This document shows positions 9,441 to 17,968 of a stretch of 55,264 bases of DNA, piece by piece. Made by a program: the position numbers and the translations under genes. The stretch comes from an uncultured Bacteroidales bacterium. Lineage in GTDB: Bacteria; Bacteroidota; Bacteroidia; Bacteroidales; UBA932. A model generated the notes under the pieces. It saw nothing but the letters and a program-made list of their open reading frames with translations, ran no database searches and had not been told where the DNA came from. The stretch lies in contig UQWT01000004.1 in NCBI GenBank assembly GCA_900544815.1, positions 1 to 55,264 on the forward strand, read 5' to 3'. How positions within the stretch are numbered: position 1 is the stretch's first letter; the number at the start of each line of letters is the position of its first letter.

Positions 9441-9921
9441 AGCAAGTATACCGGGCAGTAAGATTTTTATGCGTGAATATGAGGTTAAAGGGGACATTTC
9501 ATTGTTCGATCTTCATAAATTCCTGCTCCATGATCTGGGCTTTGTCCCGGACCAGATGGTTGCGTTCAAGGGGGTTAATGGCAATGGAAAGATTACAAGC
9601 ATTTACGGCCTTTTTGATATGGGCGACGGAAAAATGGACTCTGTCTCTGTTGAGGATACTTACAAGAAAGGTGAATCAAAGTTGGTTTATGTATATGACC
9701 TCCATAACGACAGGTTTATAGAGTTGGATTTTGTTGAGACATTGGAGGAGGAGAGGAGAGCCTCCTACCCAAGACTTGTAGCAGAAAAAGGGCGCAACCC
9801 GGATCAGTTTGCAAAAAAATATGATGATTTGGACCAGTTTGCAGAGCCTGTAGATGATGGCGGAGAAGAATCGGATATGATTGACGAGGAGGAGTTGGAA
9901 GAGGATGATGAGCTCTTGTAA
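9424..9921 (+). CDS. pRiA4b ORF-3-like protein with acidic tail
   Basis: The 165-residue protein resembles the plasmid pRiA4b ORF-3/IS1096 passenger-like family (PF07929). The family fold would cover about residues 1-135 (FDLHKFLLHDLGFVPDQMVAF is characteristic). The last 30 residues are very acidic (DEEELEEDDELL). The family is named after mobile-element genes but is also a common chromosomal gene in Bacteroidota. Its biochemical function is unknown, and no transposase or element ends are present here. It overlaps the reductase gene upstream by 17 bases and miaA downstream by 14 bases, so translation of all three is probably coupled. Confidence 0.7.
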   Translation: MIYKYKASIPGSKIFMREYEVKGDISLFDLHKFLLHDLGFVPDQMVAFKGVNGNGKITSIYGLFDMGDGKMDSVSVEDTYKKGESKLVYVYDLHNDRFIELDFVETLEEERRASYPRLVAEKGRNPDQFAKKYDDLDQFAEPVDDGGEESDMIDEEELEEDDELL

Positions 9922-10774
9922 GGAACTGATTATAATTCTTGGCCCTACGGGGGTTGGAAAAACAGATTATGCCATAGATATGGCGTTAAGGTTAGGCTCT
10001 CCCGTAATTTCATGTGATTCCCGACAAATATTCAAAGAGATGAAGATTGGCACCGCCCCTCCGAGCGATGAGCAGCTTGCGCGGGTGAGGCATTATTTTA
10101 TCTTTACCAATTCAGTTACAGAGTATTACACAGCCGGCCGTTACGAGCTTGATGCAATGGCTATTATGGAGGAGCTGTTCAAGACTCATGACAAGCTTGT
10201 TATGGCAGGTGGATCGGGGCTGTATATAGATGCCTTTTGCAACGGATTGGATGATTTCCCTCCGGCAGACCGAGCTTTGAGGGCGGAGCTTACCGCTCGA
10301 GCAGATAATGAGGGGCTTGAATCACTTGTGAAACAGCTTGCCGATATAGACCCGCAATCATATTCTACCATAGAGCTTACTAATAAACAGCGGGTTATAC
10401 GGGCTGTTGAGGTTACTTTGCAGACAGGGCGCAAATTCTCTGACTGGAAGAGTTCCCCCAAAAAAGTACGCCCGTTTAAGATTACCAAGATTGGGCTTAC
10501 AAGAGAGCGAACAGAGCTGTATGATAGGATAAACCGCAGAGTAGATCTTATGATAGAGGATGGTTTGGTTAATGAGGTTGCGGGGCTGGTTGCTTTTAGA
10601 GATATGCCTGCGCTTAATACTGTGGGATACAAAGAGATATTCGATTATTTAGATGGCAGGCAGAGCTTAGAGACTGCCATAGGACTTATAAAACGAAACA
10701 GCCGCCGTTATGCAAAACGGCAGCTGACGTATTGGGGTAGGGATAGTTCCATTATCTGGCAAAAAGCTGAATAG
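9908..10774 (+). CDS. miaA: tRNA dimethylallyltransferase
   Basis: MiaA transfers a dimethylallyl group to N6 of A37 in tRNAs that read codons starting with U. The P-loop GPTGVGKT lies at residues 12-19, followed by the family motif SCDSRQIFKEMKIGTAPPS. GSGLYIDAFCNGLDD and the C-terminal RNSRRYAKRQLTYW stretch are also typical. I place the start at ATG 9908 (288 residues). ATG 9905 is equally possible; an in-frame upstream start at 9881 would add nine residues without family similarity. The gene overlaps the preceding one by 14 bases, and its stop lies one base from the stop of the convergent recQ, with no terminator between. Confidence 0.95.
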   Translation: MSSCKELIIILGPTGVGKTDYAIDMALRLGSPVISCDSRQIFKEMKIGTAPPSDEQLARVRHYFIFTNSVTEYYTAGRYELDAMAIMEELFKTHDKLVMAGGSGLYIDAFCNGLDDFPPADRALRAELTARADNEGLESLVKQLADIDPQSYSTIELTNKQRVIRAVEVTLQTGRKFSDWKSSPKKVRPFKITKIGLTRERTELYDRINRRVDLMIEDGLVNEVAGLVAFRDMPALNTVGYKEIFDYLDGRQSLETAIGLIKRNSRRYAKRQLTYWGRDSSIIWQKAE

Positions 10775-10775
10775 A

Positions 10776-12983
10776 TCAATTGCCCAGTTCAGACAAGAAC
10801 TTTATTCTAATGAGCCTTACCTCCTCCTCCGAGTAATCCTTTCCAAGAGCTTTCATTGCATCTGTAACGGAATCAGATGTAGCCTCCTCTTTAAAGTAGT
10901 CATAGATATCATCTATCTTGTCCTCATCTACAACCTGTTTTATGTAGTAGTCTATATTTATTCTGGTGCCTGCATGTACAATCGCCTCCAATTCATCCAG
11001 CAATTGGTCCATCTCCAAATCTCTTGCCTTTGCTATATCTTCGAACGGTAGCTTTCTGTCTATGCTTTGGATTATGTGTATCTTGTTGAGAGACTTGTTG
11101 GCAACAGTCTTTACCACAAAATCTGTAGGCCTGTCTATGTTGTTCTCCTCTACATATTTCGCTATTAGTTGTATAAACTCCTTTCCAAACTTCTTGGCTT
11201 TGCCCTCTCCAACGCCCTGGCAGTTTTTAAGCTCCTCCAAGGTGATAGGGTACATTATAGACATATCCTCCAACGAAGGGTCTCCAAAGATGACGAAAGC
11301 AGGAAGTTTTAGCTTCTTGGATAGTGAGGCTCTTACATCTTTAAGCATGGCAAGCAGAGTCTGATCTCCACCTCCGCCGCTTCCTGCATGTGTCTTGGCC
11401 GAGCCTACAACAATAGAATCGTCATCATCTGTGTCTATAAACTCTCTGTCCTCTGTGAGGAGTACAGATACAGGGTTCTTATAGAACTCTTCACCCTGCG
11501 GCGTTACAGATATAAGCCCGTATTTCTCTACCTCCTTCTTTAGGTATCCTAACACTATGCCCTGCCTTATTATGGCAAGCCAGAAACGCTGGTCCTTGTT
11601 TGGATTTATTCCAAAGAATTCAGACTTGTTATGGTTGTAAGATTTTATTATTGAGTTTGAGACACCTCCAAGTATGTTGGCAAGGTGGTCTGCCTTAAAG
11701 TTCTCTTTCATGCTTTGGATGAGCTCTATTACCGTAAGCAGGAACTCTTTGCCTTCGAACTGTTTTTTAGGATACAGACAGTTGTCGCAGTTTCCGCAAT
11801 TATCCTCTGTATACCTCTCTCCAAAGTAGTTGAGCAGGGATTTCCTGCGGCACTGGCTCGATTCTGCGTATGCCATTGTGTCGCTTAGAAGCTGCTTTCC
11901 TATCTCCTGTTCGGCAATAGGTTTGCTAAGCATGAACTTCTCCAATTTCTGTATATCCTTGTAGCTGTAGAATGCGATACATTTTCCCTCTCCTCCATCC
12001 CTGCCGGCTCTTCCTGTCTCTTGATAATACCCCTCCAAGCTCTTTGGCATATTGTAGTGGATTACAAAACGCACATCCGGCTTGTCTATACCCATGCCAA
12101 AAGCGATTGTGGCAACAATGACATCTACATCCTCCATAAGGAATCTGTCTTGATTTGCAGAACGGGTGGCTGCATCCAATCCCGCATGGTACGGCAACGC
12201 CTTTATGCCATTAACGTTAAGCAACTCTGCAAGCTCCTCCACCTTTTTTCTGCTGAGACAGTATATGATGCCGCTTTTGCCACTATTGTTCTTTATGAAT
12301 TTTATAATCTCTTTCTCTGCATTTACCTTTGGTCTTACCTCATAGTACAGGTTCTTGCGGTTGAAAGAGGATTTGAACACTAAAGCATCTGTCATGCCAA
12401 GGTTTTTCTGAATATCAGATTGTACCTTTGGCGTGGCGGTTGCCGTAAGAGCAATTATAGGGGCCTTGCCTATCTCATTCACCAATGGTTGGATTCTTCT
12501 GTATTCAGGCCTGAAATCGTGTCCCCATTCAGATATACAGTGTGCTTCATCAACTGCATAGAAAGAGATTTTGCACTGTTTTAACAGTTGGATATTCTCC
12601 TCCTTTGTAAGAGACTCCGGTGCAACATACAGCAGCTTTGTGGTTCCGCTAAGTAGGTCGTCCTTAACCTCTTGTGTCTGAGATTTATTAAGTGATGAAT
12701 TAAGGAAATGTGCAATTCCGTTGTTCTGGTTTATGAACCCTCTTATGGCGTCAACCTGATTCTTCATTAGAGCGATAAGTGGCGATATGACTATAGCCGT
12801 GCCGGGCATAAGCAGTGCGGGCAGTTGGTAGCAAAGTGATTTTCCACCTCCTGTGGGCATAAGGACAAACGCATCGTTTCCTCCCATTAAATGCTTTATA
12901 ATAGCCTCCTGGTCTCCTTTAAAAGAGCTAAACCCAAAAAAGTCCTTGAGCTTTGAATGTAAAATTTCAGATGATACCTCCAT
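10776..12983 (-). CDS. recQ: ATP-dependent DNA helicase RecQ
   Basis: The 735-residue helicase has the superfamily 2 motifs in order: Walker A GGGKSLCYQLP with Lys48, a DEAH box in AVDEAHCISEWGHDFRPEYR, and GMGIDKPDVRFVIHYNMPKS with GRAGRDG. A RecQ zinc-binding region (CRRKSLLNYFGE, CGNCDNC) and an RQC winged helix follow. An HRDC domain lies around residues 530-610, and a further helical tail extends beyond the 610 residues of the E. coli enzyme, as is usual in Bacteroidota. RecQ unwinds DNA 3' to 5' in recombination and fork repair. It stands alone on the minus strand, converging with miaA; no clear promoter motif was found upstream. Confidence 0.96.
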   Translation of the reverse strand: MEVSSEILHSKLKDFFGFSSFKGDQEAIIKHLMGGNDAFVLMPTGGGKSLCYQLPALLMPGTAIVISPLIALMKNQVDAIRGFINQNNGIAHFLNSSLNKSQTQEVKDDLLSGTTKLLYVAPESLTKEENIQLLKQCKISFYAVDEAHCISEWGHDFRPEYRRIQPLVNEIGKAPIIALTATATPKVQSDIQKNLGMTDALVFKSSFNRKNLYYEVRPKVNAEKEIIKFIKNNSGKSGIIYCLSRKKVEELAELLNVNGIKALPYHAGLDAATRSANQDRFLMEDVDVIVATIAFGMGIDKPDVRFVIHYNMPKSLEGYYQETGRAGRDGGEGKCIAFYSYKDIQKLEKFMLSKPIAEQEIGKQLLSDTMAYAESSQCRRKSLLNYFGERYTEDNCGNCDNCLYPKKQFEGKEFLLTVIELIQSMKENFKADHLANILGGVSNSIIKSYNHNKSEFFGINPNKDQRFWLAIIRQGIVLGYLKKEVEKYGLISVTPQGEEFYKNPVSVLLTEDREFIDTDDDDSIVVGSAKTHAGSGGGGDQTLLAMLKDVRASLSKKLKLPAFVIFGDPSLEDMSIMYPITLEELKNCQGVGEGKAKKFGKEFIQLIAKYVEENNIDRPTDFVVKTVANKSLNKIHIIQSIDRKLPFEDIAKARDLEMDQLLDELEAIVHAGTRINIDYYIKQVVDEDKIDDIYDYFKEEATSDSVTDAMKALGKDYSEEEVRLIRIKFLSELGN

Positions 12984-13145
12984 AACAATTATTATATATA
13001 AGGTATTGATAAAATTATCTGTTTGACCAACGCCTTCTAGGCTCTAAGTTACCTAATAATTTAATTATGGCAAAATTTTTATGGCTGTTTTGGATAAAAT
13101 ATTTAATTTAGCTCTGAAAAGCTGCGCGAAAGCTAAATAAAAGTT

Positions 13146-13268
13146 AATAGTTGAAAGTTTATAGTGTAAAGAGAAAAGCATTGGCATTGGCGATTTTTTA
13201 AAAGTAAAGAAAGAAAAAAAAGCTAAAGCTAACTATAAACTAAAGCTAACGCCAAAGCAAAAGCAAAA
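13146..13268. repeat. Intergenic region with hexamer repeats upstream of kdsD
   Basis: The 297-base gap between recQ and kdsD (12984-13280) is AT-rich and has no gene. GCATTGGCATTGGCG lies at 13179-13193. A block at 13222-13268 contains GCTAAAGCTAAC, then ACTATAAACTAAAGCTAAC and GCCAAAGCAAAAGCAAAA. AGTTGAAAGTTTATAGTG-like sequence precedes both. As in the other copies, a left part in GGC orientation faces a right part in GCC/GCT orientation. Farther left, TTTAGCT (13109-13115) can pair with AGCTAAA (13131-13137). No TAnnTTTG promoter was seen. Confidence 0.75.
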
Positions 13269-13280
13269 AACTATAATGTT

Positions 13281-14252
13281 ATGGCAATATTAAAAGAAGA
13301 ACTAAAATCCTTGGCATTGGGCGTCATCAAAAAGGAGGCAGATGCTGTAATGAATCTGCAACCTTTTGTAGATGAAAATTTTATAAACATTCTTAATCTT
13401 ATTTTTAATTCCAAAGGCCGCCTTATTATAACGGGTATAGGAAAGAGTGCCATTATTGGAAGCAAGATTGTGGCAACAATGAACTCTACCGGAACACCAT
13501 CTATTTTTATGCATGCGGCAGATGCAATACATGGAGACTTGGGCATAATCCAACCGGACGACATAGTAATGTGCATATCCAAGAGCGGCAATACACCGGA
13601 GATAAAAGTATTGGTTCCGCTTATAGCAAGGATGGGCAACAAACTCATTGCAATGGTATCCAATGTAAACTCATACCTTGCACAACATTCGGATTTTATC
13701 CTTCCTACAACTGTTACGGAGGAGGCCTGCCCCAACAACCTTGCCCCAACATCGAGCACTACCACTCAATTGGTTATGGGAGATGCCGTGGCTGTATGCC
13801 TTTTGAAGATGAGAGGATTCTCTCAGGAGGATTTTGCAAAGTTCCATCCCGGCGGCTCTTTGGGCAAACGCCTTTACCTGCGTGTTGAGGATGTCTTTGA
13901 CAGATCTGTAAAACCGTTTGTACATCCAAACGAGAGCATCCAGAATACCATTATAAATATATCTCAGAACAGGCTCGGTGCCACTGTCGTATTAGATGAT
14001 GCGGAGCATCTTATGGGTATCATTACAGATGGAGATGTAAGGAGGATGATAGAGAAGGGTAAACCTCTCGATACTTTAAAGGCCGAAGATATAATGTCAA
14101 AGAATCCAAAAACCATTCAGGTAAACGAGTTGGCGGTAAATGCCTTTAGACTTATGGAGACTAACAAGATAACCTCTGTTGTTGTAATGGATGGTAACAA
14201 TTATCTTGGGTTGGTTCATATTCATGAACTTATAAGAGAAGGAATTGTTTAA
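13281..14252 (+). CDS. kdsD: Arabinose-5-phosphate isomerase (KdsD/KpsF/GutQ family)
   Basis: KdsD converts ribulose 5-phosphate to arabinose 5-phosphate, the first step to Kdo of lipopolysaccharide. The 323-residue protein has an N-terminal SIS sugar isomerase domain (residues about 40-175) with GIGKSAIIGSKIVATMNSTG, HAADAIHGDLG and CISKSGNTPE. The signature HPGGSLGKRL follows, then two CBS domains (about 205-320; LMGIITDGDVRRM is well preserved). Length and layout match the family. It is 16 bases from the next gene and the two probably form an operon. GutQ paralogues share the fold, but no sorbitol genes are present, so the LPS role is more likely. Confidence 0.9.
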   Translation: MAILKEELKSLALGVIKKEADAVMNLQPFVDENFINILNLIFNSKGRLIITGIGKSAIIGSKIVATMNSTGTPSIFMHAADAIHGDLGIIQPDDIVMCISKSGNTPEIKVLVPLIARMGNKLIAMVSNVNSYLAQHSDFILPTTVTEEACPNNLAPTSSTTTQLVMGDAVAVCLLKMRGFSQEDFAKFHPGGSLGKRLYLRVEDVFDRSVKPFVHPNESIQNTIINISQNRLGATVVLDDAEHLMGIITDGDVRRMIEKGKPLDTLKAEDIMSKNPKTIQVNELAVNAFRLMETNKITSVVVMDGNNYLGLVHIHELIREGIV

Positions 14253-14268
14253 TTGTAAGGAGTAAGCA

Positions 14269-15303
14269 ATGGCTGAATTTAATCCTAACGATATAGGCAT
14301 CCCAAATGGCAATTTTTTTGGCTTGCCCTATTCTCCCAATGAGTCGCAGATAGTTCTTATGCGGGCGCCTTGGGATGTTACCACATCTTATATGGCCGGT
14401 ACGTCGGACGGCCCGGAGTCTATACTGAATGCCTCTGTGCAGGTGGATCTTTTTGATGAGAATATTCCTAATGCATGGGAAGCCAAAATTGGCACCTTGC
14501 CGGAGGATGAGAGTCTGTACAGCTATGGCAAAACCTGCAGGGGGCTTGCTGAGAGGGTCATAGCGGACCTTGCAGAGGGATTGTCGGGAAGCAGAACAAA
14601 AGAACTTACAGATAAGATAAACAAGGCATCCGGCCTTTTTAACAGCAAGGTCTACAACAGGTGCAAGGAGCAGTTGGATGAGGGGCGGTTTGTTGGAATT
14701 GTTGGAGGTGAACATAGTGTGCCGCTTGGGTTAGTTGTTGCGTTGGGAAAGAGACATGAGGAGTTTGGGGTGCTTCATGTAGATGCTCATGCAGATTTGA
14801 GAAGGGCGTACGAGGGGTTTACATATTCTCACGCTTCAATTATGTACAATATTCTTAACGAGGTGCCGCAGGTAAAGAGGCTTGTGCAGGTGGCGGTGCG
14901 CGATTTCTGCTCGGATGAATATGAGATAATGCAGAATGATGACAGGGTACTCTCTTTTACAGACAGTGCAATAAGCAGACGCCTTTATGATGGCGACAAC
15001 TGGAGAAAAATCTGTGATGATATTATAGATGCGCTTCCCGACAAGGTCTATATCAGCTTTGATATAGACGGGCTTGAGCCGTCGCTTTGCGCAAATACCG
15101 GTACTCCTGTCCCGGGTGGATTGAGTTACAGACAGGCTATGTATCTTTTGGAAAGGATTGTGGAGAGGGGCAAGAGCATAATTGGTTTTGACCTTTGCGA
15201 GGTGGCCGGCGTTCCGGATACTGAAGCCATAGATGCAAATGTTGGAGCGAGAGTGCTTTATAAATTATGCCTTGTTTCATGGAAATCGATAAATAAAATT
15301 TAG
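14269..15303 (+). CDS. Arginase/agmatinase family ureohydrolase
   Basis: The 344-residue protein carries the binuclear manganese site of ureohydrolases: GGEHSVP (first His), DAHADLR, and SFDIDGLEP near residue 265. These enzymes hydrolyse guanidino compounds (arginine, agmatine, formiminoglutamate and others). The motifs cannot decide the substrate; an agmatinase-like role is the closest match. The N-terminal 110 residues contain a family-specific segment (PWDVTTSYMAGTSDGPESIL) that binds substrate in agmatinases. It follows kdsD by 16 bases and probably shares its transcript, although no metabolic link is evident. Confidence 0.82.
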   Translation: MAEFNPNDIGIPNGNFFGLPYSPNESQIVLMRAPWDVTTSYMAGTSDGPESILNASVQVDLFDENIPNAWEAKIGTLPEDESLYSYGKTCRGLAERVIADLAEGLSGSRTKELTDKINKASGLFNSKVYNRCKEQLDEGRFVGIVGGEHSVPLGLVVALGKRHEEFGVLHVDAHADLRRAYEGFTYSHASIMYNILNEVPQVKRLVQVAVRDFCSDEYEIMQNDDRVLSFTDSAISRRLYDGDNWRKICDDIIDALPDKVYISFDIDGLEPSLCANTGTPVPGGLSYRQAMYLLERIVERGKSIIGFDLCEVAGVPDTEAIDANVGARVLYKLCLVSWKSINKI

Positions 15304-15334
15304 GCAATATCATAATTATTAGCTATTTTATTTT

Positions 15335-15342
15335 TAAATTTG
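15335..15342 (+). promoter_or_regulatory. Possible promoter -7 box of nhaA
   Basis: TAAATTTG fits TAnnTTTG and lies 59 bases before the nhaA ATG in an AT-rich gap. No TTTG is found at the -33 position. Confidence 0.35.
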
Positions 15343-15401
15343 TGACCTAAAACACAATTCTTTAACAAAACAACTTTTAACACTTAATTTTAAACTATAA
15401 A

Positions 15402-16757
15402 ATGGCCAATAATTTTTCCAAGAGCATGTTGACCCGGAGCATGGAGATGCGCAATTTTTTTAATGCGTTCCTGCATAACGAGTCGATAGGCGGTGTCCTT
15501 TTGCTTATATGCACAATTATTGCCCTCGTTGGGGCTAATGTGAGCGGTTTTGAATGGTTGCCGGCTTTATGGCATACAGAGGCTTATATAAGCATAGGAA
15601 CCTTTTCTATTGATATGACATTGGAGGAGTGGATAAACGATGCCCTTATGGCTGTCTTCTTCTTTGTTGTAGGACTTGAGATAAAGCGGGAAATGCTTGT
15701 GGGGGAGCTCTCCTCTTTCAAGCATGCAGCGCTTCCCATATTAGCTGCGATAGGCGGTATGATTGTGCCTGCAATCATATATATTTGTTTTAATTATTCT
15801 CATCCCGACACATTTAACGGATGGGGTATTCCAATGGCTACAGATATCGCTTTTGCGATTGGGGTGCTCTCATTGTTGGGAAAAAGAGCCCCAATGAGCC
15901 TTAAGATCTTCCTTACTGCATTGGCTATTGTGGATGATCTTGGTGCTATTATAGTATTGGCGATATTTTATCCTACTCACGGGCTTGATTTCTATATGCT
16001 TTTGTATGCCGCCGGGGTTGTTGTCCTCCTGCTGGCACTTGGTAGAATGAGGGTTCGCAATGTTCTTGCCTATGTTATTCCGGGGCTGCTGTTATGGTGG
16101 TTGGTATGGAAATCAGGAATTCACGCTACTATTGCCGGTGTAATCCTTGCAATGACAATACCTTCAAAGACAACGATAAATGAGGTAAGGTTTTCGGTTG
16201 GCCTTAAATATCTGTTAGACAAGTTTAAGGATGCAAGTAATTCCGAGGTTGAGGTGTTGGCGAATCCACGCCAGCAACATATAATACATCAGATACACAG
16301 GAATGTTCAGAAGATAAATCCACTTATGCACAGGTTTGAGTTTGCCCTGCACCCATGGGTTACATTCTTTATTATGCCTGTTTTTGCTTTGGCCAATGCC
16401 GGTGTGGTGATTGATACAAGTGTATTCTCTATGCCGCTTCCTGCAGTTGTGCCCGGTATCTTCTTTGGTCTGCTTTTGGGTAAGCCTATAGGGATATTCC
16501 TGTTCAGTTTCCTTGCCGTAAAGACAAGAGTGGCTGTCCTTCCGGATGGTATTAAATGGAGGCAGGTTTTTGCTTTAGGTATAATTGGCGGTATAGGTTT
16601 TACCATGTCTGTCTTTATAGACAATCTTGCATTCCCGGGGCATCAGGAGATTGTCAATATCGGTAAAATTGCTATATTAGCGACCTCTTTTGTAGCGGCT
16701 TTGATAGGAATGTTTGCCGTTGCTATTACTTCGCACAGTAAGCATGTTGAGAATTAG
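15402..16757 (+). CDS. nhaA: Na+/H+ antiporter NhaA
   Basis: NhaA exports Na+ in exchange for H+ at the inner membrane. The 451-residue protein has about twelve membrane segments and the family signatures FFFVVGLEIKREMLVGELSS, GWGIPMATDIAFAIGVL and the paired aspartates in LAIVDDLGAI that bind the ion. It is longer than the 388-residue E. coli protein because of a soluble loop around residues 260-305 (LLDKFKDASNSEVEVLANPR onward), a common feature of the longer NhaA variants. It is the second monovalent-cation antiporter in the window, unrelated in family to the one at 637. A weak terminator follows. Confidence 0.95.
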   Translation: MANNFSKSMLTRSMEMRNFFNAFLHNESIGGVLLLICTIIALVGANVSGFEWLPALWHTEAYISIGTFSIDMTLEEWINDALMAVFFFVVGLEIKREMLVGELSSFKHAALPILAAIGGMIVPAIIYICFNYSHPDTFNGWGIPMATDIAFAIGVLSLLGKRAPMSLKIFLTALAIVDDLGAIIVLAIFYPTHGLDFYMLLYAAGVVVLLLALGRMRVRNVLAYVIPGLLLWWLVWKSGIHATIAGVILAMTIPSKTTINEVRFSVGLKYLLDKFKDASNSEVEVLANPRQQHIIHQIHRNVQKINPLMHRFEFALHPWVTFFIMPVFALANAGVVIDTSVFSMPLPAVVPGIFFGLLLGKPIGIFLFSFLAVKTRVAVLPDGIKWRQVFALGIIGGIGFTMSVFIDNLAFPGHQEIVNIGKIAILATSFVAALIGMFAVAITSHSKHVEN

Positions 16758-16768
16758 GTGATTGCAAC

Positions 16769-16797
16769 GGACAGAGAGTCTCTGCCTTTTGTTTTTG
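16769..16797 (+). terminator. Possible terminator after nhaA
   Basis: GGACAGA (16769-16775) pairs with TCTGCC (16781-16786) with one bulged A. TTTTGTTTTT follows at 16787-16796. The stem is short, so this is a moderate call. Confidence 0.45.
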
Positions 16798-16894
16798 CTT
16801 ATTTGAAAACGGTGTGGCAAAGGGGAAAGCAGTTGTATTACAATAGTGATACGTAGGTTGTAACGAAATATAAACGTAATAAAAATTTATAAAA

Positions 16895-17605
16895 ATGAAG
16901 ATTTTAAGAAATTTGACAATTGCAGCTGCCGGTGCTTTGGTATTTGCATCTTGCTGCAACAACAGTGGAATGAAGTGCCCATATCCTGAGATTTCTACAT
17001 CTCAATATGATTCTGCGAGCTATGCAATGGGTATATCTCTTGGTTCAATGATGAAAAATTCAAATGTTACCGCAATTAATTTTGCAGAGTTCAATAAAGG
17101 TATAAAGGATGTTTTTGAGGGTAGGGATACAGCAATATCTGAGCAACGTATCATGATGGCAATTCAAGGCTATATGGAGAAGGTTAGTGAATTGCAGATA
17201 GAAAAGGCAAAGAAAGAGGAGACTGCATTCTTTGAGAAGAACAAGTCTGTTTCAGGCGTTGTTGAGACAGAGAGCGGCTTGCAGTACAAAGTGGTAACAG
17301 AGGGTACCGGTGTTGCTCCTGCTGTTTCAGATACAGTTGAGGTTAAATATGTGGGCAAACTTCTTAACGATAAGGAGTTTGACAATAGTAAAGGGGAGAC
17401 TGTAAAGTTCCCGTTGAACCGTGTTATAAAAGGTTGGAGCGAAGGTCTTCAGCTTATGAAAGAGGGTGGTAAATATGAGTTGTGGATCCCTGCAGAGTTA
17501 GGTTACGGTGCAAGACAGATGGGCCCTAATTTGCCTGCAAACTCTACTCTCCATTTTGAGGTTGAACTTGTAAAGGTTTATCCTGCTGCCGAGAGTACGA
17601 AATAA
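16895..17605 (+). CDS. Lipoprotein FKBP-type peptidyl-prolyl cis-trans isomerase
   Basis: The 236-residue protein begins with a lipoprotein signal ending in FASC (Cys20 the likely lipid site), so it should act in the periplasm. Residues about 30-120 are a helical dimerisation domain as in Mip/FkpA (YAMGISLGSMMKNSNV). Residues about 130-231 form the FKBP domain, with DTVEVKYVGKLLNDKEFD, VIKGWSEGLQLMKEGGKYEL and PAELGYGARQMG. It would speed folding of exported proteins by isomerising bonds before proline. It is flanked by a possible terminator upstream and a clear terminator just after its stop, so it is probably a single-gene unit. Confidence 0.92.
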   Translation: MKILRNLTIAAAGALVFASCCNNSGMKCPYPEISTSQYDSASYAMGISLGSMMKNSNVTAINFAEFNKGIKDVFEGRDTAISEQRIMMAIQGYMEKVSELQIEKAKKEETAFFEKNKSVSGVVETESGLQYKVVTEGTGVAPAVSDTVEVKYVGKLLNDKEFDNSKGETVKFPLNRVIKGWSEGLQLMKEGGKYELWIPAELGYGARQMGPNLPANSTLHFEVELVKVYPAAESTK

Positions 17606-17633
17606 ATAGAAGAAGACTGTTTTCAATAAAGGT

Positions 17634-17675
17634 GCAGGCCGGGCGGTTTTTTCTGCTACGGCCTGCCTGTTTTTT
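17634..17675 (+). terminator. Rho-independent terminator after the FKBP gene
   Basis: GCAGGCCG (17634-17641) pairs perfectly with CGGCCTGC (17659-17666) around a 17-base loop. TGTTTTTT follows, the T-run covering 17670-17675. Confidence 0.85.
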
Positions 17676-17686
17676 ATATTATTTCA

Positions 17687-17694
17687 TATCTTTG
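17687..17694 (+). promoter_or_regulatory. Promoter -7 box of the candidate small RNA
   Basis: TATCTTTG is an exact TAnnTTTG match directly behind the FKBP terminator. Start of transcription would fall near 17701. The nearest good start codon (17969) is 274 bases away, unusually far for this genome. Confidence 0.6.
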
Positions 17695-17700
17695 TAGCTT

Positions 17701-17949
17701 TAACTTAAAGTTTATTGTTAAGTTATTATTAAGAGAAGCTGTTTGAAAAGAGACTTTTCTACTGCGAAATTCAACTTTTTATGCAACTTCTTGGGAGAAA
17801 GAGGGGCGGCAGATTATACTTTCGCCGTCATTGTGGAGTTTACAGAGTTTTTTTTAAGATTACTAAGTTGAGATATCAAAGATCTTCATCGTGAGAGAGA
17901 GCGATAGTGAACGGCTATCAGACTCTCACAAATTTTTAATTATTTTTTT
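17701..17949 (+). ncRNA. Candidate small non-coding RNA or structured leader
   Basis: About 240 bases between the TATCTTTG promoter and the next gene contain no convincing coding frame. The 5' end can form TAACTTAA (17701-17708) with TTAAGTTA (17718-17725). The middle has GGCG/CGCC pairing around 17804-17830. The 3' end is a terminator-like hairpin: GTGAGAG (17891-17897) with CTCTCAC (17923-17929), inner GATAG (17903-17907) with CTATC (17915-17919), followed by a T-rich run to 17949. The whole looks like an independent transcript. It could equally be an attenuating leader of the gene at 17969. I do not recognise the RNA family. Confidence 0.45.
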
Positions 17950-17968
17950 AATTAAAAATTTTGATAGT

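Noticed and set aside
9424..9921. An insertion sequence suggested by the IS1096/pRiA4b family name
   Set aside because: No transposase, terminal inverted repeats or target duplication were seen, and the gene overlaps housekeeping genes on both sides.
17891..17968. GTG start that would extend the anchored propeller protein by 26 residues
   Set aside because: The stretch is the terminator-like hairpin and its AT-rich tail; ATG 17969 directly precedes the membrane segment.
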